Positions 48,979 to 61,648 of a stretch of DNA of 64,000 bases are shown piece by piece. Origin of the DNA: Vigna angularis (lineage: Eukaryota; Streptophyta; Magnoliopsida; Fabales; Fabaceae); the NCBI RefSeq assembly GCF_016808095.1, contig NC_068976.1, positions 9,147,001 to 9,211,000 on the forward strand, in the 5' to 3' direction. The number at the start of each line of letters is the position of its first letter. Within the stretch, counting starts at the first letter, position 1. The notes beneath the pieces are model-generated. The model was not told the origin of the DNA. It made no database searches and saw only the letters and a list, made by a program, of their open reading frames with translations. Position numbers and translations under genes: made by a program.

Positions 48979-49740
48979 CACATTAACTCTTATTCCATAT
49001 CAAAATAATAGCTAAAAAGGAATGTTAGGTGAGAATTGAACCTTTCTTACTCGTTGAAAATCTATGTGATTAATCTTTCATGTCTTAAATCTTAAATACA
49101 TGGTCTTTTATTTATAATAAAAGAAATATAGATATGGTATTTTATTTATAATAAAAGAAATATAGACTAAGTTTAAAATATAAATAAAAAATAATAATAA
49201 ACTATTTAAAGATAAAAAAATAAAAATAAAATAAAGATAATATATCTAATACTCTCTCAAACTAGTACATACAAATAGTATATATCAAACTTGTTACTAA
49301 TATAATTCATAAAGATTTAGTGAACATATATCATACTAATAAATTCTAACAAACTAAGTTACCATATTTTTTTGTTGTATTATCAACATAATAATTTAAA
49401 AAGAAATTTTCATCCATTTAATTTATTTTACCAATTTAAAAATATTATTTGTGGGTCTTACATTCTTTCCTACCTACAAAATTTGTGTTTTTAAAATTTG
49501 TACCCATTAGAAAAGTTATATAGATATAGGTATGACTTTTACATGTCTTCCTCCAACTTTGAAGTAATGCCTTGTGTTCTTTTATCCTAAAGTACTTTCA
49601 CGGTATGAATGTTTTTCTCTCTAAGCTACTTAGTATGTTTTATCTCATTTTCCTATTTGGTGATAATTCTAGTACTTCATATGGAAATACATTTGTATAT
49701 TTCTGTACTACTAAAATGTCCATAATGTACTCCTTAGATC
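48515..49740. other. AT-rich spacer with an AT microsatellite
   Basis: No gene. (AT)n at 48931-48972. A 35-bp direct repeat (TATTTTATTTATAATAAAAG-type) occurs at about 49097-49165. Confidence 0.7.
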
Positions 49741-49749
49741 CTCTTTTAC

Positions 49750-50096
49750 ATATTTCAAAATTCGTTATACTAAGATCAATCATCTATAAGGGCATATTTG
49801 ATAGTTAGCTATTCCATCCCTAGAATTAAATCTAACCCCTAAAGAGGGAAGCTTATAAAATTTACTTTGAACTATCATCCTATGTTAAGAAGTGGACTTT
49901 AAGCCTAACTCAACCCCACAAAACTGGCTTGTAAGGTGAGGTTTGCACCCACTTATATATTACATATTTCAAAATTCGTTATACTAAGATCAATCGTCTA
50001 TAAGGACGTATTTGGTAGTTACCTACTCCATCCCTAGAATTAAATCTAACCCCTAAAGAGGGGAGCATATAAAATTTACTTTGAACTTGCATACTA
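49750..50096. repeat. Tandem duplication of about 214 bp including a partial TRIM LTR
   Basis: 49750-49963 and the stretch from 49964 are direct repeats (CATATTTCAAAATTCGTTATAC; CCTAGAATTAAATCTAACCC). The first copy includes 49883-49963, the inner part of the TRIM LTR, cut at the ATATATTA run. Confidence 0.85.
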
Positions 50097-50384
50097 TGTT
50101 AAGAAGTGGGCTTTAAGCCTAACTCAACCCCACAAAAATGGCTTGTAAGGTGAAGTTTGCTCCCACTTATATATTATAAATTGGCCTTATATCTAGTTGA
50201 TGTAAGACTTCCAACACATTCTCTCGCGTCGAGGTATATCCATCTTGAGCGTGAAGCTAGACATTAATGGGTAGTCCGATAGCGGGTGAAAAGCTCTAAC
50301 ATGCTCTGATACCATGTTAAGAAGTAGACTTTAAACATAATTCAACCCCACAAAATCAGCTTGTAAAGTAGTGTTTGCACCCAC

Positions 50385-50439
<55 letters not shown>

Positions 50440-50476
50440 ATTGGTCTTATGTCTAGTCAATGTGGGACTTCAAACA
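50097..50476 (-). mobile_element. TRIM retrotransposon, reverse orientation, with microsatellite growth in one LTR
   Basis: LTRs 50097-50216 (120 bp) and 50315-50476 (162 bp). PBS TGGTATCAGAGC is read on the minus strand at 50314-50303. The longer LTR differs mainly by an AT repeat (about 50391-50434) grown from the TATATATTATA of the normal LTR. Flanks TACTA and TCCTA are a possible TSD with one mismatch. Confidence 0.9.
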
Positions 50477-50479
50477 TCC

Positions 50480-52140
50480 TACAACTACAATCAGATATCT
50501 AACACATACCAAACTAGTTGAGACCTGCCTAGATGTCGTGTAGAAACCAACACACACTAGTGACATAAAATAATGTGTATCTTCAAAGTCAAACAAAACT
50601 TATCAAATATACATAATTCATAAAAGATACTTTATCGCATAAAACATTGTTTAGGTGACTCCCAATATTCCTAAACTTAATGTACAAATACAACAACACA
50701 TAAACACAATCTAAAAACACTAGTCACTCACTACACCCAATGATAACACATCGAACAAAACAAAATTGCTTAGAACTAAGATAATATGAATTCAAGAACA
50801 ATAAAAAAAACATCTAATATTCAAAAGATTAACACTCTAAACTACACCATCTAATCCAAATCACTTCAAAAACACTCTTTAATTTATCAATTCACTTGTA
50901 AGACTATTCTCAAAATTAAATTAATTTATGTTAAGCCATTATCATTCTCAAAACTTACTTATCCATAAAAATTATATTCTCAAAGTGTATATTTTACCAA
51001 AATTTTCATCCAAATAGTATCATTAAAGTAAATACACAATCACTGTAAATATAAGAAGTCAAGTAAGCGGGTTGGTTCAATTGGAAAAAAAAAATTCAAT
51101 TAAAAATATTTTCCAAGAATATATATTTTCTCATAGAAATGGATAAGATATCCCGATACAGTGCCATGTTGATACCACCGAGAATGGTAAAAAAAAATTC
51201 AAAAGGATAAAAAAAATGAAAAATTAGATATGTGCCAAATGGATCACAATTATGAAAAAAAAAGTATTTTGTTTTGTTTAACCACCAATTTCACTTTAAA
51301 CATCAATAATAAAAAATTCTAACATTCTTATTTACGTCAAACTACTACACATAGATTTAATCCTTTAAACCTCAGTCTCAAACTTATTTTCACAATTTAT
51401 CAATTCACAATACTAATTTTAAAAACTCTAAACTTCTTACAAATTCTCAACCTTCCAAAAATTATATGTATCTAAAAAAAAATTATTTATCAATAAATTA
51501 TTTATTTTCATACAACGATTAATCATCAAATTAATGACATTAATCAAATTCCCAAAAGTTCACATCAACCAAAAATCATTTAAAGTCAATATTAAAAATT
51601 ATGGCCCATGTATCCATATACACTTTAACCACCTTTTGTTAAATAATCATTTTCTTTCTAAAAATCCACTAACATTCTGAAAATAATTTTATTCAAATTA
51701 CTTCACCCGATAACTAATCCACAACACTCACAAATTTAATCACTAAAAAATATTCTTAAATAATTATCAATTTTAATAACTAAAAATAATTAGTTATTAT
51801 AGTAAAAACTTAAATATTAATTTATAAACTTAAAATTATTGATAATTAAAATAATCTATGTTATGAATAAAAAATTATAATTAAATTTTAAATTGATAAT
51901 TAAAATAGTCTCTTTACTAACATTTTTGGCAAAAAAAAAATACTTTTTAATTATAAAATTATCTCCTAAATTAGTTTTAAAATATATTTTGACACTAAAA
52001 TTCATCATTATTTAAGAATTTTTATTATAATGAATCACGACCCAAAACTTAATAATCAAAACCAGAAAGTCCTCTTATTGTCATTCTATACATAAAATTA
52101 AATAAACACAACATTAAAATGCCACCTCTAAGTCACCATT
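50480..52140. other. AT-rich spacer, no gene
   Basis: A/T-rich with short repeats such as AATTGATAATTAAAATA near 51840-51910; no ORF, LTR or TIR recognised. Confidence 0.6.
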
Positions 52141-52275
52141 ATTTTTTAAAAAACGTTGTTGCAATTTGCCAACTCATTTAGATCGTTGCAGCAACAGAAC
52201 GAAATAAACATTGCTACTATAACCAAAGCCAAAATTTTATTCATAAATAAATAAAAAAAAGCTAAACCCGAAATA

Positions 52276-52401
<126 letters not shown>

Positions 52402-52899
52402 TCTAACATATTATTATTTAATTTTTTTAATTTATTACACAAAAACAAATTATTAAATTAATTATTTTAACCAAAAAAATATAGATTCATCAAAATTAAT
52501 TTGCAAAAAATAACATAATGACAATATTTTATTATTAATTTTTTTCTATTATTATAGCACAATATATTTAAGTTATCTTTTTTATTATAATCACTCTTCA
52601 AATTTTTTATTCCCAATTAATTTATTAATATGAAATTAAACATATTTTTTAAATTTATTCACATCAGTTTAGAAAAAAATGTAAATTTTTAATAAAGTAA
52701 TTTATTATTAATAAATATACAAATTTATAAAACTAGAAAATAATATTATTAAAAATTCGTTTCTACAAAATAAATTTAAGCAGTAAAATTAGAAGAAAAA
52801 TAATAATAATAAGAATTCTGTTTTTTACAAAAAATAATTGTACTTAAATAATAAAAAGATCTAATTTAGAAAAACATTTTCGTGATTGTCTACTCACAT

Positions 52900-54000
52900 C
52901 AACAAAGTTTAAAAGTGGCTTATAAATCGAAGAAAATGGCCAAACTAAAAGTAAAAAACTATTAACTTTTATATGCAGTATACATTATAATAATTCCAAT
53001 GTTCCAAATGTCTTATAATTATATATACGTATTGTTTCTCCTGAATTGAGATGAGATACCATATGTGTACTGTTCATGTCTTTGCGGAATGTGTGTTGTT
53101 TTTCATACTTTGATAACCGATAAGTTTGGGTGATATGCAGAAGATATTCTGATATTTATAACTGAAAACTTTTTTCTCTTCAAGTAATTTAATGATAAAT
53201 TAAAAGTGAGTTTACCTCAAAATTAAACTTCTATTGATAAACTTTATAAGAATCTGATCAATTAATTTATCTCTTAATAATTTTTAATGTAAACCATAAC
53301 CACTCATCAGTAGTCATTGTAATATTAATTACACTTTAACTCTGTTCAACTGCTGTCGAATCGAGCAACTACAAAACTCTTTTCTCCATGGCTACCGTTC
53401 GATCGAGCCAATAGACTATCGTATCCAATCGGCCGGATTTACCCATAGTAACACGTAATATACGTTAGTACATAATACAACATAAACCGCTTCCAAATTC
53501 CAAACCTAATAACGATGATGATGATAATAATAATAAACAAACAATAACAACAACCACGTTAAAATCATTTTAGTATTATGCCGCAGCCAACATTTACTCT
53601 AAAATTCCCTTTCTGTGCTAAATAATCAAAATCAAACCTACCTATTTACTATCCAACTTAATAAAATATTAAAGAAAACCTTGGCATTTAATGTACTTAA
53701 GAAATGTAGCACTCCCATGTTTACAAGGATGACCTAAAAGCAACAGACAACTGTACCAATATTTAATTCACTACCTAAAACTTTCAAGAATACACTTTTC
53801 AATTTTACGTAATATAGTACTATTATCTTTACTTTCAAAGAAACTACTATCACATATCTTAAATCACACACGATAATATTTTAAGCCAATTAACCAAATA
53901 TTTGCACCCAATGAAAAAACTAATCTGTCCAAAAATTTGATTATCTCTTATAACATATTTAAAACACGTTCTTATCCATATTTTATCAGTATTCCTATCA
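52900..54000. other. Duplicated intergenic block, unit 2 middle part
   Basis: Matches 43500-44600 (see there). Around 53951-53965, CTTATAACATATTTAAAACAC is the uninterrupted counterpart of the sequence that flanks the MITE at 44635-45084. Confidence 0.8.
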
Positions 54001-54378
54001 TAAAAAGATGGTTAGGGATGATACGAAGACAAAATTTTTACTATGTCATACTCCTTCTTAAAATACAAATTCATCTTTTATATTTAAATTTAATAGGTAT
54101 AATTTTTTTTGTCTGATTCCCACTCGTTAGGTCCACAACCATACTTGTTTTTCTTATTGTTTCAATATTTAGTTATTTTTTATAAAATAATAAAAAATTC
54201 TTACAAAAAAATATAGTATTATCAAAATGATAAATTCTCATTTCTTTAATATCAAATACTTAGAAAAAATTATAATAGTATACATTTTAAATTAGAGTAC
54301 GAAATAAAATTTCATAAAACCAAAATATTTATTAAATTTGCAAAATTAATGAAACAAAGTTTATAAAGTTAAATTTTT

Positions 54379-55204
54379 TAAAATATATTACAAAAGGATA
54401 ACAAATAATCAAATTTAAAAATATTCCCATATTCTTTAAATTCTAATTAAATCTCTTTCTTAATACAAGAATAAAAATTATAATACATTGAATAAAATCA
54501 CTCAAAGAACAAAGATTGAACAAATCATAATTGAAATTTAACATAAATTTTTCAGCTTTTGAAACTTTGATATAAGTTGGATGTTGATAAACAAGATTTA
54601 TAATCATGACGTTAAATTATTATATTACAGTAAATGAAATTCTTTTATAAAATTGTAGTGCTAGAATAACACTTATGATATTGAGTTAAAAGTAATTATA
54701 TAAAAGACATAAAAATAATATTCTACAGGATAAAAATAAACAATAAATAAAAATATGAAAAAAAAGTCAAATGTGTGCCTTAAAACAATTTGATGTACTA
54801 TTGAATGAAATTACACAAAGAACAACAAATGTATAATTAAGGGTATAATAAGATTAAAAAATATCTTAAAGACCTAAGTAAACTTTTCAAATATCAGAGT
54901 AGTCAAACTATTGAAAAATAATAAAATTATTTTAGCAAACAAAATAGATTCTTCAAATGAAAAAAAAAATATTATTTTACATTAACTAGTAAATTAATGA
55001 ATACTTATGTCGAGAGTTAAATATTCTAATGTGAAAAATATTAAAAAAAATAAAAATATTCAAAAATAAGATATAAAAAATATTTAATTTATATACATCA
55101 TAATACAAAAATTCTCATAACAAAATATATTAGAGATGTAAATTGATTTCATAATAAACTAAATAATTAAAAAAAATTATAACTAAAGAAAAAATTAAAA
55201 ATTA

Positions 55205-55262
<58 letters not shown>

Positions 55263-55310
55263 ATAAGCTATACATATTTTAATAATTTTTAATAAAATCG
55301 GAAAAAAAGG
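54379..55310. repeat. Duplicated AT-rich segment (copy at 60207-60970)
   Basis: High similarity to 60207-60970 from TTAAAATATATTACAAAAGG onward. The second copy lacks about 155 bp that correspond to 54985-55138. An (AT)n tract is at 55210-55258. Confidence 0.9.
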
Positions 55311-57762
55311 TGTAACATCCCAAAATATATAGTATAAACTATATAAAAGAGTAGTCCACATTATTATATAATAGAACAGTTAAAACTTGTAGATAAAGGA
55401 TTAATCTTGCAGTCAACCAAAAATGGCTATAAAATTTAAACTTTAAATACAATAGAGTATTTCAAAATTACACAAAAGAAAAACAGATAGCTTGGCTAGA
55501 CTATACAGCTGAGTCATCACCCTCCAAGACATGCTCCAAAGGCACCTCATCTACCTCTGGTCACATCCAATGGATGATCATTGCAAAAGAAAATAAAACA
55601 CAAACAAGATACAAACACAAGCAGAAGGGTGAGATAGATATACAAAGATCATACTTATTACAATAACACACATACATGCTTAATTCAAGTAAACTAGATC
55701 ACACATCATAACATGTTATACTTTAAACTTGACTCGTCCGGACTTAGAATGATTGCTGAGTTATGGCAGGTCGTGCACTCGTGGTGGCTTCTACTGCTTT
55801 GCAAAGCCATTGCCAATGGGTTTCACCCTACCACACTCACGAGGTTAGTCCGTTATCACTCACCTTGGGTCATACTGGAAGCACCCAAGACTAGGACCTC
55901 TTGCTACTCCTCACGACATGGATCAATCCTCTATACTTGAGAATGAAAGACCATTGGAGTTTCAGGATAACCCCCAAGGCTAAGCTCCTGCATTCATTCT
56001 AAACTTACTTGAATCTCAACAAGAGATTTTACTTTGAATCACATCATAGGGCACCACCATGTATCATCTCCTTGAGAATCATGAAATTACGTCCATTAAC
56101 CATACTTTCACTTTAAACACCATTCATAACTCTTATATTCATACACTTTCACTTTAACAATATACCTCAATCATACTTTACATCTCAAACAACATTGCAC
56201 TAAGTCCAAACCAAGATAAAGAACTAAAAAGTACATTATACTCAGATGATCCGCTCAACGCACCTTATTCGCAAGGCGAGACAGGAGTTGATCGCACAGC
56301 GACACCTTTCGCTATGCGAATTAACTCGCAGAGGTATCAGACTTCAACCCTCTCGCATAGCGCACCCAGGTCGCTATGCGAGAGCCTAGACAGGGACTAC
56401 CCCTCCCCAAAGACTCGTTATGCGCCCAAACTCGCCTTTCGAATTAAAATAGTAGCAGCTCCAGACCATCACCAGTCGCATAGCGACAGGATTCGCGAGG
56501 CGAATCTCAAGACAGAGAGCAAGCCTCTCCAATCACTCGCACAACGCACTAAATCGTATGACCAAAAAGAGAGTACCTCTTTGTGAGGACTCGCTATGCG
56601 AAAGCCTTCGCTTAGCGAGTCTGCATAATCTGCAGAACGAAAATTCTGTAGAATTATGCAACTCACACACACTTAACCATTTCTGGCCATTTCTTCCAAT
56701 TTCTAATACCCTAATTTGTGTTTAATACCTGGTTAGACTTAACTAAATGATCCTAACCCTCCCTAATACAAATCTGTAGTGATTAAGACTCCAATTTCCA
56801 CTTCAAAACATCAAATGTCACAACTTGAGGACCCCAATCTCAATTCTACCACTTTGTACCTAATTTGACTAAATTAATGACTCAAACAAGTCACAATACA
56901 TTGGCTAAGGATGCCCCAACAACCCAAATGCACTCTAGACATCCAATGCTCAAAATCACTACCTCACTTCCTCTCAAAATGACCTAAAACCCTACTAGTT
57001 CACTCAAAACAATGTATAATTCCCTTACCTTCCATCTGATCACTCATCTAACAGAACATATACATCAAACATATCCAATTTCAAATATCCACCTCATCCC
57101 AACCAATCCATAGTCACAAATTTTCAGCATGCAGTTCAGTTCATACAAAAAAATCTCCTCGAAACATAAATTTAACCCAAACAACATGGTCACACAGAGT
57201 TCAACACATCTACACATTTCATATAATCAATTTAAGAAAAGACCTAGCTCCCCTTACCTCAAAACTTCACAGCCCAACTCAAAGACTCGCCTCAATAGTA
57301 CCTTGAGTTGTGAGGAACCTAAACAACACCCTACAAACCACCAATTGGTGATCAAGAACATCTCTTAGAGCTAGAATTGGATAAGAAATGCAAGAGGAAG
57401 CATAAGACGCATGCAACCAGTAGATATTGCATGGTTTAGGTCCAAAACAGTAGAGGAAAGGGAAGAACAGCTTACCGGTTAGAATGAAGAAATTGATCAG
57501 TCAGTTGTGGAGCCCTCTACGCCGTGGACGTCTAGGTACCTCCTGATCGTCAATCCGACAGTTCCGTAAGAAGAAATCTTAGGGAGAATGCGAAGAAAAT
57601 CTGAAGAACTGGTTTTCTAGAGAGAGATAGAGTACTTAAGCTAATGAACCAAGATGTTTTAAAATCTATTTATACTATTGGTGTGTTTTACCATCAAAAG
57701 TCTGGTTCCATTAACGTAATACACCTATATGCTCTTTTAGCTCTATTTTTTAAGTTTTTACA
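55311..57762 (-). mobile_element. Solo LTR C (2.45 kb) with TCGCTATGCGA array and 5-bp TSD
   Basis: Read on the minus strand: TGTAAAAACTTAAA ... TTTGGGATGTTACA. AAAGG flanks both sides (55306-55310, 57763-57767). Shares the leader, AAGAATTATGCAG-type sequence, GTCCTAGTCTTGGG and TCCGGACGA-like blocks with solo LTRs A and B. At the place of their TTCGGTC words it carries TCGC...GCGA words instead. The partner copy at 60965-60990 runs through without the LTR. No coding sequence. Confidence 0.9.
56230..56640. repeat. TCGCTATGCGA / TCGCATAGCGA motif array of solo LTR C
   Basis: About fifteen words with TCGC and GCGA arms around three or so central bases (TCGCATAGCGA, TCGCTATGCGA, TTCGCGAGGCGAA, TTCGCTTAGCGA), a near-palindrome. 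Confidence 0.9.
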
Positions 57763-58480
57763 AAAGGTAGAAATAAATATTAGAATAAACATGAGAAAAG
57801 GATAAAATAAATATATTTATACTCATCTTTATTTTTATATCCAATTTAAAAAAAATAGAGTATTATCCATACTCAATCAATATATAAATTTAGGATGAAT
57901 TTGATTAATATACAAACGAATTCATTTGTCATAAATTATACACTAATTTTAATTTTAATTCAAATAATATATCTTTTAATATATGAAATCCCAAATATCA
58001 ATTCACTTTCAAATTTTATTTTAATTAACCTCGAAGTAACTATCCATGCACCTCCGTTCACCTAAAATTAATAAAAACAATATTTAAGTAAATTAGAAAT
58101 CTTAATTTAGTGTCCACGTACCAACCATAAAGAAATTTTCACCTACCAATCTTACTATTATGCTGTCATTCGGCTTCTTTAATATCTTTTTAATTTCTCT
58201 TAATCTTAATGCATAATTCTACCTATCAAATTGTCTAATATCACTCAAACATTTGTGACGTCTTTTCTTCCAATTTTACGTGCTAGGTTCCCAAATTGCC
58301 ATTAGAAATTTTATCTTTCACTTTAAAAAAAAAGAAAATTCAAAGCCATTTCTTTCTTTTTCACGCAACCAATCCTGTATTTGTTAAACAAGGCCACAAT
58401 TCCCTTTATAATTATATATAAGTAAAAGTCGAATATGGTAAAAAAAAATTACTAAAACTATTTTAGTGTTGATATATATA
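57763..58480. other. Duplicated intergenic block, unit 2 right part
   Basis: 57768-58060 matches 60970-61275; 57950-58325 matches 45150-45475; 58330-58480 matches 48043-48470. No gene. Confidence 0.8.
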
Positions 58481-59247
58481 GTATATATACTAAAAGAAAA
58501 TTTCTATAAGAAAGAACAAAAAATAATTAGTTACTATAATAATCAATTTAGATACTAATTTATAAAAGTAAAAATTATTAGTTACTAAATTAATCACCAT
58601 TATGTTAAAACCTTAGATAGTCCTCGATTATTAGATTTTAAGTAGTCTTAATTAGGTCATTTTTATTAAAAAAATATGTAACAAATAGACCCAAATCGTT
58701 AACGCTGTCTAGATGGTTAACTGTTGTGCATAGTGAATAAGGTGATATGGATGATTTTATTACTTAGAATTTAATATTCATTTGCAAAGCTTAGTCAACA
58801 GAATAATTAGGATTTGAAGAACAGAGCTAGGGATTTAGAAATAGTGTGAAAGGAATAAGGAAGAATATTTTCATCCCAAAATCAACATTCGTTGATGATA
58901 GAAGGTTATTAGCAGTTGAGGTGCGTTTGATTTCGTGGGTGGTCGACAATCAGTTATTTTGATTCTTTTTTTATTTGTTGAGGTGGTTGGGTGTTGTGTT
59001 TTCGTTTTGGAATGGGAAAGTTGTGTTATGTTATAAGAGTTTTTATTGACTATGCATTATGGGTTGTGGTCCCCTATTTTGTTTTGAAATGTGTACAACT
59101 TATGGTCCCTTATTTGAGTGTTCTGATGGTGGAGATTGTAATTTGTCCTCCATTTGTGTGTTTTAGATGTAGGGAGTGTAATTTGTTTATTATTTTGTGG
59201 ACATAATTTATAGTTGCAAAGACATGCAGAGATATATGTAGTAAAAA
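58481..59247. other. Leader region of the MULE remnant, no other gene
   Basis: 58620-58730 is AT-rich; from about 58740 the sequence becomes G/T-rich. Short open frames without known domains. Confidence 0.5.
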
Positions 59248-59640
59248 ATGAGTAAGGAAAGTTTTGAAGTGGTGGTCCACCATAATATTCACTTTGTAAG
59301 TGATGAAAAGAGAAACTGCAATTTGATGGGGAAACAACACAATAGTTCTGTGACTTGGATACGTGAAATTATTTTGAGATTTTAGGTGGATTAAAAGAGT
59401 TGGGACATGTTCAAGTGAAGGAGTTGTGGTACTCTTTAGGAGGTGGGTCAGTGTTGGAAGATAGGTTGGAACTTTTGATTAAAGACCATGGTGCTATGCA
59501 TATGCTTAACATAGTCACGTTAAATGGTGTAGTGCACCGTATGTGATTCATGAAACCTTAGATAATAGAAATGATTCAGTGGGATGAGTTGGAGGTGAAA
59601 TCACAAGAAAACACTAATAGTGTTTTTAAAATTCTTTCGC
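59248..59640 (+). pseudogene. Mutator-like transposase N-terminal (PB1-like) domain remnant
   Basis: ATG at 59248 opens MSKESFEVVVHHNIHFVSD; the frame stops, and the next frame gives LGGLKELGHVQVKELWYSL and LEDRLELLIKDHGAMHMLNI, then VHRM before further stops. The order (F-VVVHH--HFV, then KELG---VKELWYS, then L--D-GAM-M) is that of the N-terminal domain of many plant MULE transposase-like proteins (from memory). At least one frameshift and several stops; the transposase core is absent. It is followed directly by LTR-type sequence at about 59640. Confidence 0.7.
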
Positions 59641-60206
59641 AAAGTAGCGTCTAATGGATTGTAAGAGATATGTAATATAAATAAGATGTTTAGACACTGG
59701 TTTTTATGAAGTGTGTATATGAAAAACGTTTCAAATAGTAAAGCAGTAAAACACAAATTTTATACTGTTTCACTCAATCCTGAGCTACCTTCAGTTCTTC
59801 CTTAAGAACTCTTAAGGGGTTCCACTAATCTTCAAGAAGATTACACGAGTTTTACTTCTCTAGGTTTACAATGAGTATTCTCACTACTCCTAGTTAACCT
59901 AGTCAACACGGTTAGTTTGAGTTTAACCACTCTTGATTTACAAGTATTCTAAGCACTTCTAGTTTCAACCCTAAACACCTCGTCTAGATTGTTTAACTCA
60001 ATATGAGCTAAACACCAAGTGTTTTAATTCTCTTCAGAATGTACAACATAATAAGTTTTATGTGCAAATATAGATATATAACTCTCAAAGAGAGGATAAA
60101 AACAGTACAATGAAATATGAGATTTTGCTAAGGTTTCTTTCTCTAAAAAATATAGCTTCAAACAATGAGCATAGTGATAACAAGCTTATTTTTGAAGTAC
60201 CACTAT
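59640..60206 (-). repeat. LTR-type remnant, left part of an interrupted copy
   Basis: Contains ATTTTATACTGTTTCACTCA, GGGGTTCCACTAATCTTCAAG and CTCTTCAGAATGTACAA, all matched in 24960-25345. The sequence is interrupted at 60207 and seems to resume at 63007. Confidence 0.6.
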
Positions 60207-61275
60207 TTAAAATATATTACAAAAGGATAACAAATAATCAAATTTAAAAATATTCCCATATTCTTTAAATTCTAATTAAATCCCTTTCTTAATACAAGAA
60301 TAAAAATTATAATACAACACTTGAATAAAATCACTCAAAGAACAAAGATTGAACAAATAATAATTCAAATTTAACATAAATTTTTCAGCTTTTGAACCTT
60401 TAATATAAGTTGGATGTTGATAAACAAGATTTATAATCATGACGTTAAATTATTATATTATAGTAAATAAAATTCTTTTATAAAATTGTAGTGCTAGAAT
60501 AACACTTCTGATATTGAGTTAAAAGTAATTATATAAAAAAACATAAAAATAATATTCTACATGATAAAAATAAACAACAAATAAATATATGAAAAAGAAG
60601 TCAAATGTGTCTTAAAACAATTTGATATACTATCGAATGAAATTACACAAAGAACAACAAATGTATACTTAAGGGTATAATAAGATTAAAAAATATCTTA
60701 AAGATCTAAGTAAACTTTTCAAATGTAGAGTAGTCAAACTATTGAAAAATAATAAAATTATTTTAGCAAACAAAATGGATTCTTCAAATGAAAAAAAAAT
60801 TAAGAATAAAACAAAATATTATTTTACATTAACGTAAATTGATTTCATAATAAACTAAATAATTAAAAAAATTTATAACTAAAGAAAAAATATAAAATTA
60901 AAAAAAAAAAATATATATATATATATAATAAGCTATACATATTTTAATAATTTTTAATAAAATCAGAAAAAAATAGGAATAAATAGTAGAATAAACATGA
61001 GAAAAGGATAAAATAAATATATTTATACTCATCTTTATTTTCATATTCAATTTAAAAAAATAGAGTATTATCCATATTCAATCAATATATAAATTTGTGT
61101 TAAAACAAGGATGAATTTGATTAATATACAAACGAATTCGTTTGTCATAAATTGTACACTAATCTTAATTTTAATTCAAGTAATATATCTTTTAATATAT
61201 GAAATCCCAAATATCAATTCACTTTCAAATTTTATTTTAATTAACCTCGAAGTAACTATCCATGCACCTCCATTC
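60207..61275. repeat. Third copy of the duplicated AT-rich segment
   Basis: Matches 54379-55310 joined directly to 57763-58060, i.e. without solo LTR C. Ends where ATCCATGCACCTCC is followed by unrelated sequence. (AT)n near 60910-60927. Confidence 0.9.
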
Positions 61276-61648
61276 ATGTGACATTCATGTGGCAAAGTTG
61301 ATTCATGTGACATTGTGATGGTAGAGTGTAAGAGTGACACCTCACTATACACCTTTGAGTTTGAGTGAAACACTTTTGAGTGCTTGAGTGAAACATTATC
61401 CTTGGTGAGGAATTGTTCCATGCATTAAAGGATAACATTGTTGCTTAGCTGTTGATCTTTCATGAGTTTGCATCTGTTATATATTATGAATATGTGAGCA
61501 CCATAATTGAGCTTGATTGACTAAAGCATCAATGCATCTTGATTGAGATTTTTCTATGATGAGCATACATGAGATTGTAGTATGATTGTTTTGTTTAAAC
61601 CAAGTTACATTTTGCTTGAGGACAAGCAAAGTTTCAAGTTTGGGGTTG
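61276..61648 (+). repeat. 3' internal end of an Athila/Tat-like element, with polypurine tract
   Basis: Non-coding stretch ending TTGCTTGAGGACAAGCAAAG then AAGTTTGGGGTTG just before the LTR; the CTTGAGGACAAGCAA ... TTTGGGG string is characteristic of the 3' end of Athila/Tat-type gypsy elements (from memory). Confidence 0.7.
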
